Shown one piece after another: positions 10,983 to 19,912 of a stretch of DNA of 64,000 nucleotides. The DNA is taken from the NCBI RefSeq assembly GCF_001425905.1, contig NZ_LMDY01000012.1, positions 249,734 through 313,733 of the forward strand. The letters run 5' to 3'. This DNA comes from Methylibium sp. Root1272. Lineage in GTDB: Bacteria; Pseudomonadota; Gammaproteobacteria; Burkholderiales; Burkholderiaceae_C. Each line of letters opens with the position of its first letter. Position 1 is the stretch's first letter. Both the position numbers and the translations under genes were made by a program. The notes beneath the pieces are model-generated. The model did not search any database and was not told the DNA's origin. It saw nothing but the letters and a program-made list of their open reading frames with translations.

Positions 10983-11058
10983 CGCCGCCGCGCGCGTTCT
11001 CGCCATGCCGCGTCGTCGGCGCCCCAAGGCCCCTTGCGGTGCTGTGGCAGAACGATCG

Positions 11059-11085
11059 GGGCAGCGAGTCGCGAGGCCGCTGCCC
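11059..11085. repeat. 8-bp inverted repeat before the first ggt
   Basis: GGGCAGCG at 11059-11066 and CGCTGCCC at 11078-11085, perfect arms with an 11-nt spacer. The right arm abuts the -10-like CATAAT, so it could be an operator covering the promoter; chance is also possible at this GC content. Confidence 0.3.
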
Positions 11086-11090
11086 ATAAT
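11085..11090 (+). promoter_or_regulatory. -10-like hexamer 6 nt before first ggt
   Basis: CATAAT (5/6 match to TATAAT) ends exactly 6 nt before the ATG at 11097; no Shine-Dalgarno sequence intervenes. Candidate leaderless promoter. Confidence 0.4.
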
Positions 11091-11096
11091 CGGGTC

Positions 11097-12722
11097 ATGA
11101 ACCCCTTCGACTACCGGGCGGGCTACGGCAGCCAGCGGCTACCGCTGTTCGCGCGCAACGTCGTCGCCACCTCGCACCCGCTGGCGGCCCAGGCCGGCCT
11201 GCGCATGCTGGCGGCAGGCGGCAACGCGGTCGATGCCGCCGTCGCCACTGCGGCGGTCATGACGATCGTCGAGCCCTGCAGCAACGGCCTGGGCTCGGAC
11301 GCCTTCTGCATCCTGTGGGACGGGCAGGCGCTGCACGGGCTCAATGCCTCGGGCCGCGCGCCGCAGGCCTGGACGCCCGAGTACTTCCATCGCAAGTACG
11401 GCCGCGACACGGCCGCGCCACCGGCGCGCGGCTGGGACAGCGTGACGGTGCCCGGTGCGGTGGCCTCGTGGCTGGCGCTGAGCGAGCGCTTCGGCAAGCT
11501 GCCTTTCGGCGATCTGCTGGCGCCGGCGATCGAGGTGGCCGAGCGCGGCTACGCGGTGCCGGTCGTCGTGGGCCAGAAGTGGGCGGCGGCCGCGCAGGTC
11601 GAGGCGCTGGTGGCGCAACCCGGCTTCGCCGAGGCCTTCCTGCCGCGCGGCCGCGCGCCGCGGGTCGGCGAGCTGTTCAGGCTGCCGGGCGCGGCCCGGG
11701 CGCTGCGCGCGATCGCCGCGTCGCGCGGTGCGGCGTTCTACGGCGGCGAGATCGCCGAGGCGCTGGCGCAGCAGGCGCGCGCACAGGGTGGCGGGCTGAC
11801 CGCGCAGGACTTCGCCGCCTACCGGCCCGAATGGGTCGCGCCCATCGCCAAGGCCTACCGCGGCCAGGTGCTGCACGAGATTCCACCGAACGGGCAGGGC
11901 CTCGCGGCGCTGCTCGCGGCCGGCATCCTGGCGCACTTCGACGTCGCCGCGCTCCCGGTCGACGGCGTGGCGTCGCAGCACCTGCAGATCGAGGCGATGA
12001 AGCTCGCCTTCGCCGACGTCTACCGCTACGTGGCCGAGCCCGGCAGCATGGAAGTGAGCGCCGAACAGCTGCTGGCCGACGACTACCTGGCCGAGCGGGC
12101 TCGGCAGATCGACCCGAAGCGCGCACAGGACTTCGGCGCCGGCAACCCGGTGAAGGGCGGCACGATCTACCTCACCGCGGCCGACGAGACCGGCATGATG
12201 GTGAGTTTCATCCAGAGCAACTACATGGGCTTCGGTGCCGGGGTGGTGCTGCCGGAATGGGGCCTGAGCCTGCAGAACCGCGGCCATGCCTTCAGCCTGG
12301 ACGCGCGCAGCCCCAACGTCGTGGCGCCGGGCAAGCGGCCCTTCCACACCATCATCCCGGCCTTCCTGAGCGATGCCGACGGCGCGCCGCGCATGAGCTT
12401 CGGCGTGATGGGCGCGAACATGCAGCCGCAAGGCCACCTGCAGACGCTGGTGCGCATGGTCGACTACGGCCAGGACCCGCAGGCCGCCTGCGACGCGCCG
12501 CGCTGGCGCTACAACGCCGGGCTGGAGATCAACGTCGAGGCCGGCATGGACCCGGGCACGGTGCAGGGGCTGGCCGCGCTGGGGCACCGCATGGAGGTGA
12601 TCCAGGACAGCTACCAGGACTTCGGCGCCGGGCAGTTCATCTGGCGCCTGGGCGATCCGGCGGTCGAGGGCTACGTTGCTGCGAGCGATCCCCGGCGGGA
12701 CGGCCAGGCCGTGGGCTTGTAG
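11097..12722 (+). CDS. Gamma-glutamyltransferase family protein, cytoplasmic (YwrD-like)
   Basis: 541 residues, Ntn-hydrolase fold made as a precursor that cleaves itself. Early segment NVVATSHPLAAQAGLRML and the AAGGNAVDAAVATAAV motif are typical. The likely catalytic Thr that becomes the small-subunit N-terminus is T356 in KGGTIYLTAADE. There is no signal peptide, and the lid-loop and Thr region resemble the YwrD-like branch rather than the classical GGT further on at 27388, so acylase or glutathione-hydrolase activity is uncertain. The following DMT gene starts in its stop codon. Confidence 0.88.
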   Translation: MNPFDYRAGYGSQRLPLFARNVVATSHPLAAQAGLRMLAAGGNAVDAAVATAAVMTIVEPCSNGLGSDAFCILWDGQALHGLNASGRAPQAWTPEYFHRKYGRDTAAPPARGWDSVTVPGAVASWLALSERFGKLPFGDLLAPAIEVAERGYAVPVVVGQKWAAAAQVEALVAQPGFAEAFLPRGRAPRVGELFRLPGAARALRAIAASRGAAFYGGEIAEALAQQARAQGGGLTAQDFAAYRPEWVAPIAKAYRGQVLHEIPPNGQGLAALLAAGILAHFDVAALPVDGVASQHLQIEAMKLAFADVYRYVAEPGSMEVSAEQLLADDYLAERARQIDPKRAQDFGAGNPVKGGTIYLTAADETGMMVSFIQSNYMGFGAGVVLPEWGLSLQNRGHAFSLDARSPNVVAPGKRPFHTIIPAFLSDADGAPRMSFGVMGANMQPQGHLQTLVRMVDYGQDPQAACDAPRWRYNAGLEINVEAGMDPGTVQGLAALGHRMEVIQDSYQDFGAGQFIWRLGDPAVEGYVAASDPRRDGQAVGL

Positions 12723-13633
12723 TGCCGTCGGCGCCGTCGCTCGGGGCTCGGCCCGGCCTCCCCTGGGCCGGCCTTGCGCTGGCGATGGCCGGCGCGATCG
12801 CCTTCTCCGGCAAGGCCATCGTCGCCAAGCTGCTGTACCGCCACGGCCTGGACGCCGTCACGGTGCTGTTCTTCCGCATGCTGTTCGCGCTGCCGCTGTT
12901 CCTGGCGATGGCCTGGTGGGCGAGCCGCGGCAAGCCGCCGCTGACGGCGCACGACAAGCGCATGGTGTTGCTGCTCGGCTTCACCGGCTACTACCTGGCG
13001 AGCTTCCTCGATTTCCTGGGCCTGCAGTACATCAGCGCGAGCCTGGAGCGGCTGATCCTCTACCTCAACCCGACGCTGGTGCTGGCCTTCGGCGTGCTGC
13101 TGTTCGGCCGGCGCGTGACGCGCCCGCAGGCGCTGGCGATCGGCGTCAGCTACCTTGGCGTGCTGCTCGTGTTCGGCCACGAGGTCGGTTTCCAGGGGCC
13201 CGATGTCGTGCTGGGCGCGCTGCTGGTGTTCGCCAGCGCGGTGAGCTACGCGATCTACCTGGTCTACAGCGGTGAGGTCGTGCAGCGCCTGGGCTCGATG
13301 CGGCTGGTCGGGCTGGCGAGCACGGTGGCCTGCGCGCTGTGCATCGCGCAGTTCTTCGTGCTGCGCTCGCCGGAGGTCGCGCTGGCCGTGCCGGTGCCGG
13401 CGCTGTGGCTGTCGCTGCTGAACGCCACCGCCTGTACTGTCGCGCCGGTGCTGATGGTGATGATGGCGATCGAGCGCATCGGCCCCACGCTGGCGGCGCA
13501 GACCGGCATGGTCGGACCGATGAGCACGCTGCTGATGGGCATCGTGATCCTCGGTGAGCCTTTCACCGCCTGGGTCGCTGCCGGGACCGCGCTGGTGCTG
13601 GTGGGCATCTGGCTGCTGGCGCGGGCGCGCTGA
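12722..13633 (+). CDS. EamA/DMT family transporter
   Basis: 303 residues with ten predicted membrane segments and two EamA repeats (about 15-145 and 160-300). Start taken as the GTG at 12722, overlapping the TAG of the glutamyltransferase gene; an ATG at 12785 would cut into the first helix. EamA proteins export small metabolites such as amino acids. Coupling to a glutamyltransferase suggests handling of the same gamma-glutamyl or amino-acid substrate, but that is inference. Confidence 0.85.
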   Translation: MPSAPSLGARPGLPWAGLALAMAGAIAFSGKAIVAKLLYRHGLDAVTVLFFRMLFALPLFLAMAWWASRGKPPLTAHDKRMVLLLGFTGYYLASFLDFLGLQYISASLERLILYLNPTLVLAFGVLLFGRRVTRPQALAIGVSYLGVLLVFGHEVGFQGPDVVLGALLVFASAVSYAIYLVYSGEVVQRLGSMRLVGLASTVACALCIAQFFVLRSPEVALAVPVPALWLSLLNATACTVAPVLMVMMAIERIGPTLAAQTGMVGPMSTLLMGIVILGEPFTAWVAAGTALVLVGIWLLARAR

Positions 13634-13653
13634 ACGACGACGAGGAGAACGAC

Positions 13654-14436
13654 ATGGATCTGGGCATCGCCGGCAAGTGGGCGCTCGTGTGCGCCGCCAG
13701 CAAGGGACTCGGCCAGGGCTGCGCACAGGCGCTGGCCGGCGAGGGCGTGAACCTGGTCATCACCGCGCGCGGTGCCGAGGCGCTGCAGGCGGCGGCGGCG
13801 GCGCTGCGTGTGTCGAACCCGGCCATCGAGGTGCGCGCGGTCGCGGGTGACATCACCACCGCCGAGGGGCGTGCCGCGGCGCTGGCGGCGTGCCCGCAGG
13901 TTGACATCCTGGTGAACAACGCGGGCGGTCCGCCGACCGGCGATTTCCGCGACTGGGACCGCGACACCTGGATCGCGGCGCTCGACGCCAACATGCTGAC
14001 GCCGATCGAGCTGATGAAGGCCGTGGTCGACCCGATGATGGCGCGCGGCTTCGGCCGCATCGTCAACATCACCTCGGCAGCGGTGAAGGCGCCGATCGAC
14101 ATCCTCGGCCTGTCCAACGGCGCTCGTTCGGGGCTCACCGGCTTCGTGGCCGGCCTGTCGCGCAAGACGGTGGCGCGCAACGTGACGATCAACAACCTGC
14201 TGCCCGGCCCGTTCGAGACCGAGCGGCTCGCCGCGACGCTGGAAGGCGCCGCGCAGGCCAGCGGCCAGACGACCGCCGCGGTGATGGCACAGCGTGCGCT
14301 GAAGAACCCCGCGGGGCGCTTCGGCACGCCGGCCGAGTTCGGTGCGGCCTGCGCCTTCCTGTGCGGCGCGCAGGCCGGCTACATCACCGGCCAGAACCTG
14401 CTGATGGACGGCGGCGCCTACCCGGGGACGTTCTAG
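13654..14436 (+). CDS. SDR family oxidoreductase (3-oxoacyl-ACP reductase-like)
   Basis: 260 residues, classical short-chain dehydrogenase. The nucleotide loop is atypical (CAASKGLGQGCAQAL in place of TGxxxGxG but still Gly-rich), NNAGG is present at about residue 90, and the active-site region has Ser in VNITSAAVK. The usual YxxxK Tyr position reads LSNGARSG, so the catalytic Tyr appears to be missing or replaced, as in some divergent BKR-like SDRs. GAGGAG ribosome site; 20 bp after the DMT gene. Substrate unknown. Confidence 0.83.
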   Translation: MDLGIAGKWALVCAASKGLGQGCAQALAGEGVNLVITARGAEALQAAAAALRVSNPAIEVRAVAGDITTAEGRAAALAACPQVDILVNNAGGPPTGDFRDWDRDTWIAALDANMLTPIELMKAVVDPMMARGFGRIVNITSAAVKAPIDILGLSNGARSGLTGFVAGLSRKTVARNVTINNLLPGPFETERLAATLEGAAQASGQTTAAVMAQRALKNPAGRFGTPAEFGAACAFLCGAQAGYITGQNLLMDGGAYPGTF

Positions 14437-14448
14437 TCCTGCCCGCGC

Positions 14449-16854
14449 TCACTGGCGGCCCGCGGCCCAGATCTGCAGGTCGGCCTCCGAGAGCGGCGGC
14501 GCGATCCGCAGGCCCTGCAGTTCTTCGCATCCCAGTTCGCGCAGGAAGCGCTCCTGGGCCTCGGTCTCCACGCCCTCGGCGATGACGGTCATGCCCAGGC
14601 TGCGGCCGAGCTGCACGATCGCCCGCACGATGGCTGCGGCGTCGGCGTTCTGCGGCACGTCCTGCACGAAGGACCGATCGATCTTCACCTTGTCGATCGG
14701 CAACTCCTTCAGGTGGCCGAGCGACGAGTAGCCGGTGCCGAAGTCGTCGACCGAGATGCGCATGCCCAGGGCCTTGAGCTGCGCCAGCGAGGCCTTCACC
14801 TCGACCAGGTCGTCCATCAGCATGCGCTCGGTCAGTTCGAGCTCCAGCCACTCGCCGCTCACCTGTTCCTGCTGCAGTAGTTCGGCCAGCGAGGCGACGA
14901 AGCCGCGCTGCTGGAACTGCATGCTGCTGAGGTTGACCGAGATCGGCAGCTCCAGCCCCTGCGCATGCCAGCGCCGTGCGCAGCGCATCGCCTCGCGCAG
15001 CACCCACTGGCCGATCGGCAGCATCAGCCGGCGTTCCTCGGCCACAGGGATGAAGTCATCGGGTAGCAGCAGGCCCCGCTCGGGATGGTGCCAGCGGATC
15101 AACGCCTCGACGCCGACCAGCCGGCCGTCACTGGAGCGCAGCTGCGGCTGGTAGTGGAGCTCGAAGGCACCGGTCTCCAGCGCCTGGGCCAGCTGGCTCT
15201 CGACCACCAGCGCATCGTAGGCGGCGCTGGCCACTACCGGATCGAAGAACTGCACGTTGGCGCGACCGCGCGCCTTGGCCATGTACATCGCCGCGTCGGC
15301 ATGCTGGATCAGCTCGGCCGGTGTGCGGCCGTGCTCGGGGAACAGCGAGACGCCGATCGACGGCGATACCGAGATCGAGCGGCCCGCGGCCTCGAGCGGC
15401 GCCTCGATCACCGCCAGCAGCTTGCCCGCCACCTGCTCGACCACGCTGCGGTCGGTCACGCCCGGGATCAGCACCATGAACTCGTCGCCGCCGAAGCGCG
15501 CCACCACGTCGTCGGCGCGCAGACTGGCCGTGATGCGCGCCGTCACGGTCTGCAGCAGCAGGTCGCCGACCAGGTGGCCGAGCGAGTCGTTGATGCGCTT
15601 GAAGTGGTCGAGGTCGATGAACAGCAGCGCGATCTGCGCATCGCCGGCGCGGTGCGATGCGGTCAGCTGCTCGAGCTGCAGGCCGAACGCGGCGCGGTTG
15701 GGCAGGCCGGTCAGCGCGTCGTGGTGCGCCAGATGGTGGATGCGCGCCTGCGCGGCGACGCGCTCGCGGATGTCGCGCACGATCACCAGGCGCAGCCGCT
15801 CGCCGCTGCGCATGATCGAGCGCGTGATCAGCTCGACCGGGATGCGCTCGCCGGACCGGCCGAGCGCGACGCTCTCCCACGCGGTCTCGGCGCCGGTGGC
15901 GAGCGCCTGCTGCGCGCGTGGCAGGTGATCGGGCGCCAGGAACTCCGAGGTCTGCCGGCCGATGACCTCGTCGCGCGCGTAGCCGGTGAGTTCGCAGATC
16001 GGCGCGTTGATGTCGATCACCGTGCCGTTGCGGTGGAACAGGATGCCCTCGGCGCTGGCCTGCATGAACTTCGCGAGCCGATCCTCCGACTCGCGCACGG
16101 CGCGCTCGGCCAGGCGGTGCTTGGTGATGTCGGTGACCCGCACGAAGGCGCCCGACAGCTCGCCCTCGTCGTCGAAGTTCGGCAGCACGTCGACCTCGAG
16201 CCACTGCGGCCGGCCGGCGGTGTCGGTCAGTTCGCGCTCGTAGGACACCTGGGCTCGGGTCTCGACCACCTGCTCGATGTAGGGGCGGATCTGCTGCCAG
16301 CCGCGCTCGCCGACGATCTCGGCCGCGGTGCGGCCGAGGATGTTCTCGGGGGTCCAGCCCAGTGCGCTCGCGTAGTGGCGGTTCGCGAAGGTGCAGCGGA
16401 AGCCCTGCTGCTCGTAGTACGCGATCAGTGCCGGCACGTTGTCGGCCAGCACGCGCAGCTGCGTGGTCTGCTCGCGCAGCGCGAGTTCGGTGCGCTTGCG
16501 CGCGCTCACGTCGTGCAGCGCGCACAGGCACAGCTCGGTATCGCGGTTCCAGCGCGCGTCGCATTCGAGCCAGCCGACCTCGCCGCCGGGCCGACGGAAC
16601 TGCAGTTCGAGGCGGAAGCGGTCGGTGGTGCCGACGTTGTCCAGCGCCTTCAGCAGCTCGCGGCGCGACGGCGCGGAGAGCCGGTCGAGCCAGGCTTCGC
16701 CGTCGGCGGCGGCGTCGCGGTGCCAGCCGGTGCATGCCGCCAGCGACTCGTTCACGGCCAGCAGGCGCGCCTCGCGGCTGAGCGCCATCATCAGACCCGG
16801 CAGCCGATGCCAGTCGTGCGTTTGCGGAAGGGCGACGTCGCGGGAGGTGTGCAT
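14449..16854 (-). CDS. PAS-PAS-PAS-GGDEF-EAL bifunctional c-di-GMP signalling protein
   Basis: 801 residues from the ATG at 16854 (frame open 19 codons further up). Three PAS repeats occupy about 15-370. The diguanylate cyclase domain has an intact GGDEF (about residue 454) with the product-inhibition site RADD exactly 5 residues before it. The phosphodiesterase domain has an intact EAL (VGVEALIRWHH, about 580), then NLSSMQFQ and DDFGTGYSSL segments. Both activities are therefore possible and probably set by PAS input (redox, light or ligand). No membrane segment, so cytoplasmic. Convergent with the SDR gene, 12-bp gap. Confidence 0.93.
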   Translation of the reverse strand: MHTSRDVALPQTHDWHRLPGLMMALSREARLLAVNESLAACTGWHRDAAADGEAWLDRLSAPSRRELLKALDNVGTTDRFRLELQFRRPGGEVGWLECDARWNRDTELCLCALHDVSARKRTELALREQTTQLRVLADNVPALIAYYEQQGFRCTFANRHYASALGWTPENILGRTAAEIVGERGWQQIRPYIEQVVETRAQVSYERELTDTAGRPQWLEVDVLPNFDDEGELSGAFVRVTDITKHRLAERAVRESEDRLAKFMQASAEGILFHRNGTVIDINAPICELTGYARDEVIGRQTSEFLAPDHLPRAQQALATGAETAWESVALGRSGERIPVELITRSIMRSGERLRLVIVRDIRERVAAQARIHHLAHHDALTGLPNRAAFGLQLEQLTASHRAGDAQIALLFIDLDHFKRINDSLGHLVGDLLLQTVTARITASLRADDVVARFGGDEFMVLIPGVTDRSVVEQVAGKLLAVIEAPLEAAGRSISVSPSIGVSLFPEHGRTPAELIQHADAAMYMAKARGRANVQFFDPVVASAAYDALVVESQLAQALETGAFELHYQPQLRSSDGRLVGVEALIRWHHPERGLLLPDDFIPVAEERRLMLPIGQWVLREAMRCARRWHAQGLELPISVNLSSMQFQQRGFVASLAELLQQEQVSGEWLELELTERMLMDDLVEVKASLAQLKALGMRISVDDFGTGYSSLGHLKELPIDKVKIDRSFVQDVPQNADAAAIVRAIVQLGRSLGMTVIAEGVETEAQERFLRELGCEELQGLRIAPPLSEADLQIWAAGRQ

Positions 16855-16923
16855 TGGGGGCGGCTGCTTGCGCGGATCATAGCGAGCAGGCCGACCGGCG
16901 GGTGCGACCAAACGTTCGTCGGA

Positions 16924-17889
16924 CTAGGGGCTGTCGAGGCCTCGGGAAGTCGGGCGCCGCGACGACACGGCGATGCCGGCCACGATCAGCGCGAACGCCA
17001 CACCGTGGTACCACTGCGGCAGCTCGCCGAGCAGCGCGGCCGACAGCAGCGCAGCGAACAGCGGCGTGAGGTTGCCGAAGAAGGCGGCCGCTGCCGGGCC
17101 CGCCACCGCCACCCCCAGGCCCCAGCAGCGGTAGGCGATCAGCGAGGGGCCGATGGCGACATAGAACAGCGCGGCCACGACCCAGCCGTTCCAGCGGATC
17201 GGCGGGCTGCCGAGCGCCTGCTCGCCCGCGGCGGCGGCCGCGGCGCTGACCAGTCCGAACACCACCTGCACCGCCAGCGCCTCGGACCAGTTCCACGGGC
17301 GCGCAGCTTCGCCGCCGTCCTCCAGCAACGGCTGCCCCGTGCCGCGCAGGTGAGCCGGCGGACGCGCCAGCATCCAGCTGTAGAACGCCCACGCGACGAT
17401 GGCGACCAGGATGTAGAGATCGCCCGCGACGAACTGCACGCGCGCCAGCGCTGCCGGGTCGCCGCGCGCGATGACCAGCGTGACGCCTGTCAGCGACAGC
17501 GCCGCGCCCGCGAGCTGGCGGCGCTGCGGATGCACGCCGTGGAACAGCGCGCCGATCGCGAGCATCCAGACCGGCATGCTGGCGGCGATCAGCGTCACGT
17601 TGATCGGCGTCGAGGTCTGCAGCGCCAGGTACTGCAGTGCGTTGTAGCTGCCCACGCCCAGCGTGCCGAGCAGCAGCAGGTGCGGCCAGCGCACCGCCAG
17701 CTCGCGCGGCGCGCGGAACACGCGCCAGGCCAGCGGCAGCAGCAACAGCAGAGCCAGCACCCAGCGCAGCAGGTTCAGCGTCAGCGGCGGCACGCTGCCC
17801 ACCGCCAGCCGGCCGACCACGGCATTGCCGGCCCACATGAGGGGCGGCAGGGTCATCAGCAAGGCGATGCGCGGGGTCAGGCCGGCCAT
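16924..17889 (-). CDS. EamA/DMT family transporter
   Basis: 321 residues, ten hydrophobic segments, two EamA repeats (LMWAGNAVVGRLAVG at the start of the first, DLYILVAIVAWAFYSWML at the start of the second). An inserted loop of about 30 residues (AHLRGTGQPLLEDGGEAARP) sits in the middle. It is not closely similar to the DMT gene at 12722. The DUF2007 gene lies 6 bp upstream and probably shares the transcript. Metabolite exported is unknown. Confidence 0.87.
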   Translation of the reverse strand: MAGLTPRIALLMTLPPLMWAGNAVVGRLAVGSVPPLTLNLLRWVLALLLLLPLAWRVFRAPRELAVRWPHLLLLGTLGVGSYNALQYLALQTSTPINVTLIAASMPVWMLAIGALFHGVHPQRRQLAGAALSLTGVTLVIARGDPAALARVQFVAGDLYILVAIVAWAFYSWMLARPPAHLRGTGQPLLEDGGEAARPWNWSEALAVQVVFGLVSAAAAAAGEQALGSPPIRWNGWVVAALFYVAIGPSLIAYRCWGLGVAVAGPAAAAFFGNLTPLFAALLSAALLGELPQWYHGVAFALIVAGIAVSSRRPTSRGLDSP

Positions 17890-17895
17890 CGACGT

Positions 17896-18219
17896 TCAGA
17901 GCCGGGTCGGCGGGTCCGGCGGCATGGCGGCCCCGCAGTTCCAGCATTGCTCGAACGGACCGTCGATGCGCTCGCCGCAGCCCGGACAGACCCACAGGCG
18001 CGCCGGGCAGTGCGTCAGCTCGTCGAGCAGGGCGCCGGCGCGGTCGAACTGCTCCTCGTGCTGGATCCAGACCTCCGGCAAGGCCTGGTCGGGCGGCACC
18101 TGGCCGGCAATGCTGCTGGCGAACGCGCGCTGCACCGTGGCCGCGACGCCGGCCTGCCCGAGCAGGTCGGTCCACAGCGTGGCGATCGCGAGGTTGGGGG
18201 CGGAGCGAAGTCGGCGCAT
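17896..18219 (-). CDS. DUF2007 family small protein with C-terminal zinc ribbon
   Basis: 107 residues. The N-terminal half looks like the DUF2007 ferredoxin-like fold (LWTDLLGQAGVAATVQR, then PEVWIQHEEQFDRAGALLDE). The C-terminus carries CPGCGERIDGPFEQCWNCG, two CxxC pairs that probably bind zinc. Function unknown; such proteins are thought to be regulatory or signal-transducing. ATG at 18219 chosen since the upstream part of the frame overlaps the divergent oxidoreductase. Next gene on the strand is the DMT transporter, 6 bp away. Confidence 0.75.
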   Translation of the reverse strand: MRRLRSAPNLAIATLWTDLLGQAGVAATVQRAFASSIAGQVPPDQALPEVWIQHEEQFDRAGALLDELTHCPARLWVCPGCGERIDGPFEQCWNCGAAMPPDPPTRL

Positions 18220-18282
18220 CGGCAAGGGGTAAGGGAACCCTGGCACGATACCGGAGAACACGACATCACCGAGGATCCCCGC

Positions 18283-19278
18283 ATGCCAGCAACCACCGTC
18301 AAAGCCATCCAGGTTCCGCAAGCCGGCGGTGCCGACGCGATGCAACTCGTCGACCTGCCGATCGGCGAGCCCGGTCCCGGCGAGGTGCGCATCCGCCACC
18401 ATGCCTGCGGGCTGAATTTCATCGACGTCTACCAGCGCAGCGGCCTGTATGCACTGCCGATGCCGCTCACGCTGGGCATGGAGGGGGCCGGCGTGATCGA
18501 GTCGGTCGGCGCCGGCGTGACGCACCTGCGCCCCGGTGACCGCGCCGCCTACGCCGGCCAGCCGCCGGGGGCCTACTGCGAGGCGCGCGTGATGCCGGCC
18601 AAGTGCGTGGTGCAGTTGCCCGACGGCATCGACTTCGAGACCGGTGCCGCGATGATGCTCAAGGGCCTGACGGCCCAGTACCTGCTGAAGAAGACGCTGC
18701 CGCAGGGCGGGTTGCAGCCGGGCGATGCCGTGCTGTTCCATGCCGCGGCCGGCGGCGTGGGCCTGATCGCCTGCCAGTGGGCGCGCGCACTGGGCCTGCG
18801 GCTGATCGGCACCGCCGGCAGCGACGAGAAGTGCGCGCTGGCCGTGCAGTACGGTGCCGAGCACGCCATCAACTACCGGCGCGAGGATTTCGTCGCGCGG
18901 GTGAAGGAGCTCACCGGTGGGCGCGGCGTGAAGGCGGTCTACGACTCGGTGGGTCTCGACACCTTCGAGAAGTCGCTCGACGTGCTGCAGCCCTTCGGCC
19001 TGCTGGCGAACTTCGGCAACGCCTCGGGCAAGGCGCCGCCGGTGGACCTGGGCGTGCTGGCGGCCAAGGGCTCGCTCTACGTGACGCGCCCGACGCTGTT
19101 CACCCACATCGCCACGCGCGAGAGCACGCAGGCGATGGCCGACGACCTGTTCGCGGTGGTCGGCAGCGGCGCAGTGAAGATTCCGGTCGAGCGCCGCTAT
19201 GCGCTCGCCGACGCGGCGCAGGCGCACCGCGACCTGGAGGCGCGCCTCACCACCGGCTGCTCGGTCCTGATTCCCTGA
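18283..19278 (+). CDS. qor: NADPH:quinone oxidoreductase (zeta-crystallin-like)
   Basis: 331 residues, zinc-independent MDR family. GroES-like half holds HACGLNFIDVYQRSGLY; nucleotide-binding half has the AAAGGVGLIACQWAR motif in place of GxGxxG and NYRREDF, typical for NADPH-using QOR. It reduces quinones or unsaturated carbonyls by one electron in the cytoplasm. ATG at 18283. It is divergent from the DUF2007 gene and convergent with lspA, with a palindromic element between. Confidence 0.92.
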   Translation: MPATTVKAIQVPQAGGADAMQLVDLPIGEPGPGEVRIRHHACGLNFIDVYQRSGLYALPMPLTLGMEGAGVIESVGAGVTHLRPGDRAAYAGQPPGAYCEARVMPAKCVVQLPDGIDFETGAAMMLKGLTAQYLLKKTLPQGGLQPGDAVLFHAAAGGVGLIACQWARALGLRLIGTAGSDEKCALAVQYGAEHAINYRREDFVARVKELTGGRGVKAVYDSVGLDTFEKSLDVLQPFGLLANFGNASGKAPPVDLGVLAAKGSLYVTRPTLFTHIATRESTQAMADDLFAVVGSGAVKIPVERRYALADAAQAHRDLEARLTTGCSVLIP

Positions 19279-19340
19279 CGAGCTCCGATCGGACATTGCG
19301 GCACTTGCGTCGCACGGAGCGGCCAAGCGAGTAGCCGCCG

Positions 19341-19398
19341 CGGACCGGCTTTGCCGGGCCGCCAGCGGCGCCCCCTCGAGGGGGAGCGGCGAAGCCGC
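19341..19398. repeat. Triple-hairpin intergenic palindromic element
   Basis: Between convergent qor and lspA. Three successive dyads: GGACCGGC/GCCGGGCC around 19342-19360 (one mismatch), the perfect 14-bp palindrome CCCCCTCGAGGGGG at 19371-19384, and GCGGC-GAA-GCCGC at 19386-19398. Likely a bidirectional terminator or a dispersed repeat; a similar C5/G5 palindrome occurs at 29145. Confidence 0.6.
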
Positions 19399-19415
19399 AA
19401 CGGGGGTGGGTGTCT

Positions 19416-19910
19416 CTAGCCTCGGCGCACGCGCCGCAGTTCGTCGAAGATCAGCAGCGTGGCGCCGACGGTGATCGCACTGTCGGCGATGTTGAAGGCC
19501 GGGAAGTGGCGGGCACCGAGGTGGAAGTCGAGGAAGTCGACCACGTAGCCGTGCAGCAGCCGGTCGATCACGTTGCCGAGCGCGCCACCGAGGATCAGCG
19601 ACAGCGCCCAGGCGAACAGGCGCTGGTGCCCCTGGCTGCGCAGCATCCAGACGATGAAGCCGGCCGCCACCAGGCCCAGCCCGACGAAGAACCAGCGTTG
19701 CCAGCCCGAGGCCCCGGCCAGGAAGCTGAACGCCGCGCCGGTGTTGTGCACGCGCACGACGTTGAAGAAGCTCGTCACGTGACGCGAATCGCCGTACTGG
19801 AAGTAGCCGAGGATCAGCGTCTTGGTGAACTGGTCGAGCACGATCACGATCAGCGCGATGCCTAGCCAGGTGAGCAAGCCGGTGCGGCCGAAGGTCGTCG
19901 TCTTGGCCAT
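19416..19910 (-). CDS. lspA: Signal peptidase II (prolipoprotein signal peptidase)
   Basis: 164 residues, four membrane helices. Aspartic protease motifs are intact: LDQFTK near residue 25, [13 protein letters not shown] (conserved NxxDR), and the catalytic FNIADSAI with Asp. It cleaves lipid-modified prolipoproteins in the inner membrane. ATG at 19910 lies 2 bp after the ileS stop, so it is the second gene of an ileS-lspA transcript, the common proteobacterial arrangement. At least two lipoproteins in this window are potential substrates. Confidence 0.96.
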   Translation of the reverse strand: MAKTTTFGRTGLLTWLGIALIVIVLDQFTKTLILGYFQYGDSRHVTSFFNVVRVHNTGAAFSFLAGASGWQRWFFVGLGLVAAGFIVWMLRSQGHQRLFAWALSLILGGALGNVIDRLLHGYVVDFLDFHLGARHFPAFNIADSAITVGATLLIFDELRRVRRG

Positions 19911-19912
19911 GG

